A stretch of DNA of 20,799 nt from Alphaproteobacteria bacterium (GTDB lineage: Bacteria > Pseudomonadota > Alphaproteobacteria > Rhizobiales > Beijerinckiaceae), in the NCBI GenBank assembly GCA_009921785.1, contig RFXE01000008.1, positions 1 to 20,799 on the forward strand, given 5' to 3'. Of the stretch, positions 7,429 through 15,724 are shown one piece after another. The notes under the pieces were generated by a model that did no database searches, was not told where the DNA came from, and saw only the letters and a program-made list of their open reading frames with translations. The translations under genes and the position numbers were made by a program. The number at the start of each line of letters is the position of its first letter. Within the stretch, counting starts at the first letter, position 1.

Positions 7429-7746
7429 CTAGACATAGCGGAACACAGCTATTCCATAGACAGCACTCAAACCCAACGCGCCCCAAAGTCCAATCTCGGT
7501 AAAACCAAGGGCAACAGAAAACGCGATCCAAAACAAATTGATGAATGCGCTTCCGAGAAGTGTGATGAAGAAACGATCGCCGCGCGTCGTTGAGATTCTT
7601 AAAATGCCACGCCGCGGTGTTTCAGGGTAACGAACAGCCAAGTATGTTAGAATTAAAAGCGCTACGGCAATCGATCCAAAAAAGATCGCCACGGGTAACG
7701 TCCATGCCATCCAGGCGATATCAAAAGCGCTCAACCAGCTGAACAT
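7429..7746 (-). CDS. glpU: GlpU, small DUF2160-type membrane protein of glycerol importer
   Basis: A 105-residue integral membrane protein with three hydrophobic segments (about residues 10-38, 58-80 and 84-103). The cytoplasmic link contains RYPETPRRG and TTRGDR, which are characteristic of the DUF2160 family. The ATG has GAGGTG a few bases upstream, overlapping the end of glpQ, and the gap to glpQ is eleven bases. DUF2160 proteins are found in glycerol-type ABC operons between the permeases and the binding protein. The biochemical role is not known; a structural or accessory subunit of the permease is the simplest inference. Confidence 0.85.
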   Translation of the reverse strand: MFSWLSAFDIAWMAWTLPVAIFFGSIAVALLILTYLAVRYPETPRRGILRISTTRGDRFFITLLGSAFINLFWIAFSVALGFTEIGLWGALGLSAVYGIAVFRYV

Positions 7747-7757
7747 TGATCACCTCG

Positions 7758-8555
7758 TTAAACGCGTCCAAGGGCAAAGCCCTTGGCGATGTAATTTCGG
7801 ACAAACCAGATCACGACAGCGCCCGGAATAATAGTGAGCACACCAGCTGCTGCAAGAAGTCCCCAGTCCATACCGGCGGCTGACACTGTTCGGGTCATAA
7901 TGGCTGAAATCGGCTTTGCATTCGTTGCCGTAAGCGTTCGCGCAAGCAGCAATTCTACCCAAGAGAACATGAAGCAGAAGAATGCTGCGACACCGATTCC
8001 ATTGGCAATCAGCGGAATGAAAATTTTTCCAAAAAAGCGTGGAAAGGAATAGCCATCAATCGAAGCTGTCTCGTCAATTTCGCGCGGAACACCGGAAATG
8101 AAGCCTTCAAGAATCCAAACCGCAAGCGGTACATTGAAAAGACAATGAGCTAACGCAACGGCCCATACCGTATCGAATAATCCGACCGCTTGATAAAGGT
8201 TGAAAAAAGGCAACGCAAACACTGCAGCTGGCGCCATGCGGTTTGACAGCAGCCAGAAAAACAAATGTTTGTCACCGACAAACCGATAACGGGAAAACGC
8301 ATAAGCGGCAGGCAAGGCCAGAACAATCGAAATAATTGTATTGATCAACACGTAGAGTACAGCGTTGACATACCCCATATACCAGCTCGAATCCGTGAAT
8401 ATTTTCACGTAATTTTGAAGAGTTAGTTGTTGGGGGAAGAGGGTTAAAGGTCCAGTTATCTCGGCGTTCGTTTTTAGGCTCATATTCACAAGCCAATAAA
8501 TTGGTAGCATCAAAAAAAGCGTATAAAGACCTAAAACAATACGTGAGGATTTCAT
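7758..8555 (-). CDS. glpQ: Glycerol ABC importer permease GlpQ
   Basis: An inner-membrane permease of the MalG type, 265 residues with six predicted helices. The EAA motif is intact (EIDETASIDGYSFPRFFGKIF), with IPL just after. The C-terminus ends in FVRNYIAKGFALGRV, typical of MalG/UgpE-like subunits. The ATG overlaps the glpP stop as ATGA, with GGAGGA upstream. It forms the transmembrane pore with GlpP, docking on the GlpS/GlpT ATPases. A paralogue with the same motif layout lies at 15725-16531. Confidence 0.88.
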   Translation of the reverse strand: MKSSRIVLGLYTLFLMLPIYWLVNMSLKTNAEITGPLTLFPQQLTLQNYVKIFTDSSWYMGYVNAVLYVLINTIISIVLALPAAYAFSRYRFVGDKHLFFWLLSNRMAPAAVFALPFFNLYQAVGLFDTVWAVALAHCLFNVPLAVWILEGFISGVPREIDETASIDGYSFPRFFGKIFIPLIANGIGVAAFFCFMFSWVELLLARTLTATNAKPISAIMTRTVSAAGMDWGLLAAAGVLTIIPGAVVIWFVRNYIAKGFALGRV

Positions 8556-9445
8556 GACTGCATCCTCCGCTCCGCATTCTCAAAATGGGTCATGATTGTG
8601 TAGAAGACCCAGCACACCGTGAGAATAATCAGATTATAAACAAGTGATAGTGCTGCAGCCTTGCCCAAATCAAATTGACCAAGCGCTATTTTGACAAGAT
8701 CAATTGAGATAAAGGTCGTTGCATTCCCGGGGCCGCCGCCTGTAACAACGAAGGGCTCCGTGTAAATCATAAAACTATCCATGAACCGCAGAAGTACGGC
8801 GATTACAAGTACACGATTCATTTTTGGTAATTGTATCGCGCGAAATATCGCCCAGCGTGATGCCCCATCAATGCGTGCAGCTTGATAATAGGCATCAGGA
8901 ATTGCCCGCAAGCCAGCATAGCAAAGCAAAACAACAAGTGACGTCCAATGCCACACATCCATCATGATAATCGTGATCCAAGCAGCGAGAACACCGGAGA
9001 CATAATTATAATCGATGCCCATACCGGTGAGCGCCCAGCCCATGAGCCCAATATCCGCGCGGCCGAAGACCTGCCAAATGGTACCCACAACATTCCAAGG
9101 AATAAGTAGCGGCAAAGCAAGAAGGACGAGTGAAATCGACACCCCAATACCTTGGCGCGGCATAGCCAACGCAACGGCAATGCCGAGCGGGATTTCAATC
9201 GCAAGAATGAGAAAGGAGAAGATGAAGTTACGGCCCATCGCGTCAATGAAACGGCCGCCTAATTCACTTTTCGGATCAAGCAACTCCTTAAACCAGCCAA
9301 TGCCATTCCAGAAAAATTCGTTATTCCCAAATGTGTCTTGAACCGAATAATTGACAACAGTCATCAGCGGTAAAATCGCACTAAAGGCAACAATCAGAAA
9401 GACCGGGAGAACGAGGAACCATGCGCGATTATTATAAGGCTTCAT
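8552..9445 (-). CDS. glpP: Glycerol ABC importer permease GlpP
   Basis: A MalF-type inner-membrane permease of 297 residues starting MKPYNNRAW. That ATG is preceded by GGGAGG and lies one base after the glpT stop; an earlier in-frame ATG would run 24 codons into glpT. The first helix is about residues 9-31, and the EAA region reads AARIDGASRWAIFRAIQLP. TGGGPGNATTFISIDL precedes the last helices. It pairs with GlpQ. It has exactly the same length as the paralogue at 16528-17421. Confidence 0.88.
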   Translation of the reverse strand: MKPYNNRAWFLVLPVFLIVAFSAILPLMTVVNYSVQDTFGNNEFFWNGIGWFKELLDPKSELGGRFIDAMGRNFIFSFLILAIEIPLGIAVALAMPRQGIGVSISLVLLALPLLIPWNVVGTIWQVFGRADIGLMGWALTGMGIDYNYVSGVLAAWITIIMMDVWHWTSLVVLLCYAGLRAIPDAYYQAARIDGASRWAIFRAIQLPKMNRVLVIAVLLRFMDSFMIYTEPFVVTGGGPGNATTFISIDLVKIALGQFDLGKAAALSLVYNLIILTVCWVFYTIMTHFENAERRMQS

Positions 9446-9446
9446 G

Positions 9447-10538
9447 TTAAGCGCCTCCCCGGGATTGGGGCTCAAGACGCTTGCCGTCAGCGAAAATTCC
9501 AATGCGCGATGACTCAAAGGCGATCGTCATTTCAGAGCGGCTGGTATCAAGACTGGGTGGGACCGTAACGGCTAGCTTATGACCTGCGAGTCGAACATGA
9601 GCAATACGATTGCGACCCAAATCATCGATACGATCAATCTGAATAGGAAACCCCTTACCGGGCGCGGACAGAGTCACGAAGTCAGGACGGATACCCATTT
9701 CAATATTCGCCTGCGCAGTTGCCGCGTAGGCCGCACTTAGTTCAACAGCGAATTGTCCAATCTGCGCCTTGGTCCCTTCAATCACACAGGGCAAGAAATT
9801 CATTCCGGGCGAGCCGATGAAATGGCCTACGAAGCGATGGGCCGGCTTTTCAAATAATTCCTCCGGCGTGCCTATTTGAACAACCTCACCCTCGGACATA
9901 ACTACGACTTTATCGGCAAAAGTGAGCGCTTCTGTTTGATCATGCGTGACATAGATCATCGTCACGGCAAGCTTGCGATGAATCTCTTTAAGCTTGGAGC
10001 GCAGTTCCCATTTCAATTGCGGATCAATAACCGTGAGCGGTTCATCAAACAAAACCGCCGCTACATCGGGGCGTACAAGGCCACGGCCCAATGAAATTTT
10101 CTGCTTCGCATCAGCCGTTAACCCTTTGGCGCGGCGATCAAGATCACGGGTGAGATCGAGAAGAGAGGCAATCTCATCGACGCGTGTCTTTATGAAGGTT
10201 GCATCCATGCCCCGATTTTTGAGCGGGAATGCAAGATTTTCGCGAACCGTCATCGTGTCATATATAACAGGGAACTGAAACACTTGCGCGATATTGCGCT
10301 TTTCGGTCGGCAATTCCGTGACATCGCGATCATCAAAATACACGCGCCCCTGAGAAGGCGTGACAAGGCCAGAGAGAATGTTGAGCAATGTTGTTTTGCC
10401 ACATCCGGATGGGCCAAGAAGCGCATAGGCACCGCCCGTTTGCCAAATTTGATTAATTTCTTTCAGTGCATAATCCTGCGGTCCCGCAGGATTTGCCTTG
10501 TAGGAATGCGCGAGCTTTTCAAGGCGAAGTGTTGTCAC
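9447..10538 (-). CDS. glpT: Glycerol ABC importer ATPase GlpT, degenerate signature motif
   Basis: A cytoplasmic ABC ATPase of 363 residues starting at GTG, which overlaps the glpS stop (GTGA); GGGAGG lies upstream. Walker A is GPSGCGKTT (42-50), the Q-loop Gln is in QVFQFP (about 88), Walker B is AAVLFDEP (160-167) and the H-loop is YVTHD with His199. The signature motif, normally LSGGQ, reads LTADA (140-144), although the following KISLGRGLVR keeps the family pattern. A MalK-like regulatory domain follows from about residue 240. It should pair with GlpS. In a heterodimer its own nucleotide faces the canonical signature of GlpS, giving a complete site, whereas its LTADA faces the nucleotide bound by GlpS. 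Confidence 0.9.
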   Translation of the reverse strand: MTTLRLEKLAHSYKANPAGPQDYALKEINQIWQTGGAYALLGPSGCGKTTLLNILSGLVTPSQGRVYFDDRDVTELPTEKRNIAQVFQFPVIYDTMTVRENLAFPLKNRGMDATFIKTRVDEIASLLDLTRDLDRRAKGLTADAKQKISLGRGLVRPDVAAVLFDEPLTVIDPQLKWELRSKLKEIHRKLAVTMIYVTHDQTEALTFADKVVVMSEGEVVQIGTPEELFEKPAHRFVGHFIGSPGMNFLPCVIEGTKAQIGQFAVELSAAYAATAQANIEMGIRPDFVTLSAPGKGFPIQIDRIDDLGRNRIAHVRLAGHKLAVTVPPSLDTSRSEMTIAFESSRIGIFADGKRLEPQSRGGA

Positions 10539-11632
10539 AACACACCTCCCTGACCCGCATTAACAGGCGCTCTTAGAAGATGCCCGGCAGAGTCAAAGGC
10601 AAAGAGATAATCGGCCGCAACATGAACATCGAGTTGTGTGCCTTCATCAAGGCGATGCACGCCCTGTTCTAGCAAAACAAATTTCGTTGACCCCAGCGCG
10701 ACATGCACGAAACTTTCTGAGCCCGAAATTTCAGAACCTCCGACAACGACCTGCATTGACATTGAGGTAGAAACGGGGGCTTTCAATGACATGTGATGAG
10801 CACGGAAAGCCAACGTCATAGGTCCGTCGGGAAGGCGCGCCAAATCATCATAGAGCGGAAGTTCTGCTCCATGAGACAGCGTGAAGCGATTACCTTGCTT
10901 TAGTCCCGCAAGAAGATTCAACGGCGGATCGGAAAAAACCTGCGCAGTAATCAAATCCTTGGGTTGACGATAGACCGCAGGTGTCGGACCAAATTGCGTG
11001 ACACGGCCTTGCCAAAGCGACGCCGTATTGCCGCCCAGCAAAAGAGCTTCCGACGGTTCCGTCGTGGCGTAGACAAAAATCGCACCAGATGACTGAAAAA
11101 TGCGAGGCAATTCCTCGCGCAATTCCTCGCGCAATTTATAATCCAGATTAGCGAGGGGCTCATCCATTAAAACAAGGTCGGCTCGCTTGACCAGCGCCCG
11201 CGCTATTGCCGTTCGTTGCTGTTGACCGCCAGACAATTGTAAAGGTGTGCGATCAAGCATAGACGTCAGACGCAACAATTTAGCAGCATCATTCACGCGC
11301 CGATCAATTTCATCGCGCGCGACGCCCGCAACACGCAAGGGCGATGCGATATTTTCGTAAACTGATAAAGTTGGATAATTTATAAATTGCTGATAAACCA
11401 TCGCGACATTACGCTTGCCCACCGAAGTGCCTGTCACATCACGTCCATCAACTGCGATATGACCGTGATCCGGAGCATCAAGCCCTGCCATTACGCGCAT
11501 CAATGTTGTCTTGCCGGACAAAGTTGGCCCCAACAATACATTCAAAGTTCCACGCTCTAAGGTTAGCGTCACATTATTGAGATGCAGATCGTCGCCAATC
11601 TGTCTGGTAACGGAATGAAGGGACAAGGTCAT
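10535..11632 (-). CDS. glpS: Glycerol ABC importer ATPase GlpS, altered H-loop
   Basis: A cytoplasmic ABC ATPase of 365 residues whose ATG overlaps the glpD stop as ATGA. Walker A is GPTLSGKTT (35-43), the Q-loop is VYQQF (79-83), the signature is a canonical LSGGQQQR (133-140) and Walker B is LVLMDEP (153-159) with Glu158. The switch histidine of the H-loop is missing: relatives read VYVTHDQTEA, here VYATTEPSEA, with Thr191 at that place. A C-terminal OB-type domain follows from about residue 240, as in MalK. Together with GlpT it energises GlpPQ. The two proteins differ in complementary motifs, so they are likely an obligate heterodimer. Confidence 0.9.
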   Translation of the reverse strand: MTLSLHSVTRQIGDDLHLNNVTLTLERGTLNVLLGPTLSGKTTLMRVMAGLDAPDHGHIAVDGRDVTGTSVGKRNVAMVYQQFINYPTLSVYENIASPLRVAGVARDEIDRRVNDAAKLLRLTSMLDRTPLQLSGGQQQRTAIARALVKRADLVLMDEPLANLDYKLREELREELPRIFQSSGAIFVYATTEPSEALLLGGNTASLWQGRVTQFGPTPAVYRQPKDLITAQVFSDPPLNLLAGLKQGNRFTLSHGAELPLYDDLARLPDGPMTLAFRAHHMSLKAPVSTSMSMQVVVGGSEISGSESFVHVALGSTKFVLLEQGVHRLDEGTQLDVHVAADYLFAFDSAGHLLRAPVNAGQGGVL

Positions 11633-13173
11633 GCGGCTCGTTCTCCTTCTGGAGAAGATCCATGCGTGACCATAACCTGCCTTTTGTTCAACATTGCGGT
11701 TGCTACACTCGTTTGCTCGGTTTCCGTTAGGATAAGGCCCAATTTAGTTCTGCGCCAGAGAACATCATCAGCTGTCTGCGCCCACTCAGCACGGATCAGA
11801 TAATCGATTTCACGTTCCGTCAATGTGCCACCGAAGTGCTGTCCTAGATCAGACATGGATTGCGCCGATCCAAGAATGTCGCGCGCGCATTTTCCATATA
11901 AACGACATAGACGCTCAAGGAATTCATGTTCAAAATTAGGGTAACCGGCACAAAGCTCTGAAACAAGCGAGGCGAAGCCTGTTACAGGGAAATTTCCGCC
12001 CGGCAAAACTTCATCAGCCGTCCAGCCTATACGGGAAGAAAGCGCAGCAAAATGGGGCTTAAAGCGATCAAGGACCGCCTCAGCGAGACGGCGATAGGTG
12101 GTGATCTTACCGCCGAACACAGAGAGCAACGGCGCCTTTCCTTCGGGTGCATCAAGCTTCAACACATAGTCACGTGTCGCTTCTTGCGCTTTTGAGGCAC
12201 CATCATCATAAAGTGGGCGAACGCCCGAAAAAGACCAAACGACATCATCACGTTTGAGCGGTGCTTTGAAATATTCGCTCGCTGCCTCAATGAGATAGGC
12301 GATCTCGTCTTCAGTAGCACGGACGTCTGCGGGGTCACCCTTATAGTCGCGATCAGTGGTTCCAATGAGTGTGAAATATTTTTGATAAGGGATCGCGAAG
12401 ATAATGCGGCCATCCGCATTCTGAAAAATATAGGCGCGATCATGATCATAGAGCCGACGCAGAACGATATGCGACCCCTGAACAAGACGCACGCGCGCTT
12501 CCATATCCGTGAGCACTTTGTGCTCTAGTATGTCAGCAACCCAAGGGCCCGCCGCATTTACAAGCGCTCGGGCCTCAACACATTTTGTTACCTTGGTGTT
12601 TTGATCTTCAATCGTCAGACGCCAGAGCGAATTGATGCGCTCAGCAGCAATCAATTTCTGACGCGTTTCGATTACAGCACCATGCGCGCGCGCATCCATC
12701 GCATTCAATACAACAAGGCGCGCGTCATCAACCCAGCAATCCGAATATTCAAATCCGGTATTGGCATCAGGCTTGAGAGGCTGACCCGCTTCATCACTCA
12801 AGAGATTAAGCGTTCGTGTCGCCGGCAATAACTTCCGCCCGCCCAAATGGTCATAAAGAAAAAGCCCAAGCCGCAACAGCCAAGCCGGGCGGAGGCCTCG
12901 ATGAGCCGGCAAAACAAACCGCAGTGGCCAAATAATATGCGGAGCCAAGCGCCACAAACGTTCGCGCTCGATTAGCGCTTCTCGAACAAGTCTGAATTCA
13001 TAGTGTTCGAGATAGCGTAATCCGCCGTGGATGAGCTTTGTTGACCAACTCGAGGTACCACTAGCCAGATCATTTTGCTCGCACAGATAAATGGACAGGC
13101 CCCTACCCGCAGCATCCCGGGCGATGCCGCAGCCGTTAATGCCACCGCCGATAATGGCGATGTCCACCTGCAT
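11629..13173 (-). CDS. glpD: Glycerol-3-phosphate dehydrogenase GlpD (FAD, aerobic type)
   Basis: A 514-residue flavoenzyme oxidising glycerol-3-phosphate to dihydroxyacetone phosphate and passing electrons to the quinone pool at the inner membrane. The N-terminal dinucleotide fold is AIIGGGINGCGIARDAAGRG (GGGING at 9-14), followed by ASGTSSWSTKLIHGGLRYLE, the hallmark of the GlpD family. VFGGKITTYRRLAE and the C-terminal helical domain complete a normal-length protein. GGGAGGG stands just upstream of the ATG. It is the first gene of the operon and overlaps glpS by ATGA, so the enzyme and its importer are expressed together. It is likely controlled by GlpR through the half-site array just upstream. 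Confidence 0.96.
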   Translation of the reverse strand: MQVDIAIIGGGINGCGIARDAAGRGLSIYLCEQNDLASGTSSWSTKLIHGGLRYLEHYEFRLVREALIERERLWRLAPHIIWPLRFVLPAHRGLRPAWLLRLGLFLYDHLGGRKLLPATRTLNLLSDEAGQPLKPDANTGFEYSDCWVDDARLVVLNAMDARAHGAVIETRQKLIAAERINSLWRLTIEDQNTKVTKCVEARALVNAAGPWVADILEHKVLTDMEARVRLVQGSHIVLRRLYDHDRAYIFQNADGRIIFAIPYQKYFTLIGTTDRDYKGDPADVRATEDEIAYLIEAASEYFKAPLKRDDVVWSFSGVRPLYDDGASKAQEATRDYVLKLDAPEGKAPLLSVFGGKITTYRRLAEAVLDRFKPHFAALSSRIGWTADEVLPGGNFPVTGFASLVSELCAGYPNFEHEFLERLCRLYGKCARDILGSAQSMSDLGQHFGGTLTEREIDYLIRAEWAQTADDVLWRRTKLGLILTETEQTSVATAMLNKRQVMVTHGSSPEGERAA

Positions 13174-13198
13174 GGAACCCTCCCGATCAGTTTTTATC

Positions 13199-13240
13199 TT
13201 CGTTATATGTTCGTTCGAATTAAAACGAAATGCAATCGAA
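13199..13240. promoter_or_regulatory. Probable GlpR operator array in the glpD promoter region
   Basis: Four six-base half-sites lie in the 116-base glpR-glpD gap: TTCGTT at 13199 and 13210, then the inverted forms AACGAA at 13224 and ATCGAA at 13235. Spacing within each pair is 11 bases, about one helical turn. TATGTTCGTT (13206-13215) matches the half-site WATGTTCGWT of the E. coli GlpR consensus as I recall it. A DeoR-family repressor gene (glpR) is adjacent, which supports GlpR as the binder. Confidence 0.6.
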
Positions 13241-13289
13241 AATTTTAAATTACTAATAAAGTGTTAATTTTCTTGAAAATAACTTAATT

Positions 13290-14075
13290 CTAAGCCGTTT
13301 CATCGGAATTATTTTGAGTTTCAATCGTTTTAACCCCGTTTTCACGACAAATCGAATTGAATTCGCCCCCCGGAAGCTGATCGGTAACAAAAACATCGAT
13401 GTCCGAAATATGTGCGATTCGAACGGGGGCCGTTCGTTCAAACTTCAAGCGGTCAGCGACTAGAATAACTGTTCTCGCATTATCGATGATGGTTTTAGCG
13501 ACGCTGACTTCCCGATAGTCGAAATCGAGCAATGCCCCATCCTGATCCAATGCTGAAGCGCCGATAATCGCGTAATCAACCTTGAACTGTGAGATAAATT
13601 GAGCGGCCGCCTCGCCAATGATCGCACCATCCGACCGTCGCACTGGTCCGCCAGCGATAATAACTTCGATATTTGGGTTAGAATAAGTCATCATTGCTAC
13701 ATTTAAGTTATTGGTAATAATCAATAAATCCTTATGGTCCCTCAAAGCGCGCGCGACTTCTTCTGTCGTGGTGCCAATATTTATAAAGAGCGAGGCCCCA
13801 TTCGGGATCAGCGCTGCGGCGGCGGCTCCAATTATCTGCTTTTCACTATGCGAGATGAAGCGGCGCGCCTCGTATGATGCATTAATGACACCTGACGCAA
13901 TAATGGCTCCACCGTGTATCCGTGACAAAAGCCGCCGATCACAAAGATCATTCAAATCCCGCCGGATAGTCTGGGGGGTAACGTCAAACCGGGACGCAAG
14001 ATCATCGACCAGAACGCGGCCGCTTTTGCGTGCTATCTCGATGATTTCCCGCTGTCGTTCGGTTGACTCATCCAT
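13290..14075 (-). CDS. glpR: Glycerol regulon repressor GlpR (DeoR family)
   Basis: A 261-residue transcriptional repressor. The N-terminal winged helix-turn-helix carries LASRFDVTPQTIRRDLNDL (about 26-44) and the DeoR signature RIHGGA (52-57). The C-terminal sugar-phosphate-sensing domain includes INIGTTTEEVARAL (98-111), ITNN (120-123) and DYAIIGASALDQDG. In E. coli GlpR the inducer is glycerol-3-phosphate. The gene lies between glpD (same strand, 116-base gap holding the half-site array) and divergent glpK (96-base gap), so it can control both units and perhaps itself. Read-through from glpR into glpD is possible because I see no terminator between them. Confidence 0.93.
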   Translation of the reverse strand: MDESTERQREIIEIARKSGRVLVDDLASRFDVTPQTIRRDLNDLCDRRLLSRIHGGAIIASGVINASYEARRFISHSEKQIIGAAAAALIPNGASLFINIGTTTEEVARALRDHKDLLIITNNLNVAMMTYSNPNIEVIIAGGPVRRSDGAIIGEAAAQFISQFKVDYAIIGASALDQDGALLDFDYREVSVAKTIIDNARTVILVADRLKFERTAPVRIAHISDIDVFVTDQLPGGEFNSICRENGVKTIETQNNSDETA

Positions 14076-14107
14076 CCCAAAGTTCCTGCTTTATTCTTTA
14101 TCTCTGC

Positions 14108-14125
14108 CTGTTTAACCTAGAACAG
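14108..14125. promoter_or_regulatory. Possible operator in the glpR-glpK divergent region
   Basis: CTGTT (14108-14112) and AACAG (14121-14125) form a palindrome with an 8-base centre in the 96-base gap between the divergent genes. It does not contain the TTCGWT half-site seen before glpD, so assignment to GlpR is uncertain. A GGCGG/CCGCC hairpin (14141-14155) follows just before the glpK ribosome site. Confidence 0.25.
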
Positions 14126-14171
14126 ACAAAAAATGAACATGGCGGCGAAACCGCCTGCGGAGGACCTCGAG

Positions 14172-15668
14172 ATGAGCCATATTCTCGCTATAGACCAAGG
14201 CACCACATCATCGCGCGCGATTATATTCTCGTCCGATCTCAAACCCATGGCGAGCGCTCAGAAGGAATTCACGCAACATTATCCAGCTGCCGGTTGGGTT
14301 GAGCATGATCTTGAAGAGATTTGGGCGGGTGTTCTTGATGTTTCACAACAAGCAATTGCGAAGGCCCATCTTCAACCCCGGGATATCGCCGCCATTGGCA
14401 TAACCAATCAACGCGAAACAACCGTTGTATGGGATCGCGCAACCGGTGAAGCGATTCACAAAGCGATCGTATGGCAGGATCGGCGTACGGCTGAGACATG
14501 CCAAACGCTAAAGGCCGCGGGCCACGAACCCCTGATTGCCGCACGTACAGGCCTGCTGCTCGATCCCTATTTTTCTGCCACAAAAATTGGGTTCATTTTG
14601 GATGCCGTACCGGGCGCACGGGCGCGCGCGGAGCGTGGTGAATTGGCTTTCGGTACAATCGATAGTTTTTTGCTCTGGCGACTCACGGGCGGAACAACGC
14701 ATGCGACCGACGCGACAAACGCATCGCGGACGATGCTGTGCAACATTCATACGGGTCAATGGGATGATGAGCTTCTAGCATTATTCAATATCCCTAAATC
14801 CATGATGCCGAATATTCGTGATTCATCGGCTGATTTCGGAACGACGCTTCCTGAAATTTTTGGCGCGGCAATACCACTGCGTGGCGTTGCGGGCGATCAA
14901 CAGGCGGCCACAATCGGGCAAGCCTGCTTTGAACCGGGCATGATGAAATCAACTTATGGCACCGGTTGCTTCGCGCTTCTCAACACAGGCGATAAAGCGA
15001 TTATCTCATCCAATCGCCTTTTGACGACCATCGCTTATCAGCTCGATGGCAAGAGAACCTATGCACTCGAAGGATCGATCTTTATTGCGGGCGCCGCCGT
15101 GCAATGGTTGCGTGATGGATTGAAGATCATCACGCAGGCTTCAGACACAGGCCCCTTGGCAAATGAAGCTGACCCTGCGCAATCGGTCTATCTTGTTCCA
15201 GCTTTTGTTGGCCTAGGTGCACCGCATTGGGATGCTGAGGCACGCGGCGCTCTATTTGGTCTCACGCGCAATACGGGGCCACGCGAATTTGCGAAAGCCG
15301 CGCTTGAGTCCGTTTGCTATCAAACGCTTGATCTCATGGAGGCTATGCGTGCCGATTGGGCCTCGGTCACACCATCGCGCACTATCCTCCGCGTTGATGG
15401 CGGCATGACAGCGTCCGATTGGACCATGCAATGTTTGGCTGATCTTATTGATGCTGATGTTGATCGACCTGTGATTACAGAAACGACTGCGGTCGGTGCT
15501 GCTTATCTCGCAGGCCTTGCCATTGGCCTTTATCCGCAACCAAAAGACTTCATGAAATCATGGCGTCTTGAGAAACGCTTTTCACCGCAGATGCAAGCCG
15601 CTGAACGCACGATCAAGATTGCCGGTTGGCGCGATGCTGTTGGTCGTACCCTGTCGCACCACAAATGA
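14172..15668 (+). CDS. glpK: Glycerol kinase GlpK
   Basis: A 498-residue FGGY-family kinase converting glycerol and ATP to glycerol-3-phosphate, which traps incoming glycerol and feeds GlpD. ILAIDQGTTSSRAIIF (4-19) is the ATP/phosphate loop, ITNQRETT (77-84) and WQDRR (101-105) are glycerol kinase blocks, and GDQQAATIGQACF, STYGTGCF and RVDGGMTASDW complete the fold. Length is standard. The start is the ATG preceded by GGAGG eight bases upstream; an ATG 13 codons earlier gives a non-family extension. It is divergent from glpR and convergent with the permease pair at 15725. No clear terminator lies in the 56 bases after the stop. Confidence 0.97.
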   Translation: MSHILAIDQGTTSSRAIIFSSDLKPMASAQKEFTQHYPAAGWVEHDLEEIWAGVLDVSQQAIAKAHLQPRDIAAIGITNQRETTVVWDRATGEAIHKAIVWQDRRTAETCQTLKAAGHEPLIAARTGLLLDPYFSATKIGFILDAVPGARARAERGELAFGTIDSFLLWRLTGGTTHATDATNASRTMLCNIHTGQWDDELLALFNIPKSMMPNIRDSSADFGTTLPEIFGAAIPLRGVAGDQQAATIGQACFEPGMMKSTYGTGCFALLNTGDKAIISSNRLLTTIAYQLDGKRTYALEGSIFIAGAAVQWLRDGLKIITQASDTGPLANEADPAQSVYLVPAFVGLGAPHWDAEARGALFGLTRNTGPREFAKAALESVCYQTLDLMEAMRADWASVTPSRTILRVDGGMTASDWTMQCLADLIDADVDRPVITETTAVGAAYLAGLAIGLYPQPKDFMKSWRLEKRFSPQMQAAERTIKIAGWRDAVGRTLSHHK

Positions 15669-15724
15669 TCTATTGAAGGCAAAAGTCACTTCAGAGCGCT
15701 TATTAAAATATGGCTATCCCCGTT

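Noticed and set aside
14133..14171. Upstream ATG as glpK start
   Set aside because: It would add MNMAAKPPAEDLE, absent from the family, and spans a hairpin and the good GGAGG that serves the ATG at 14172.
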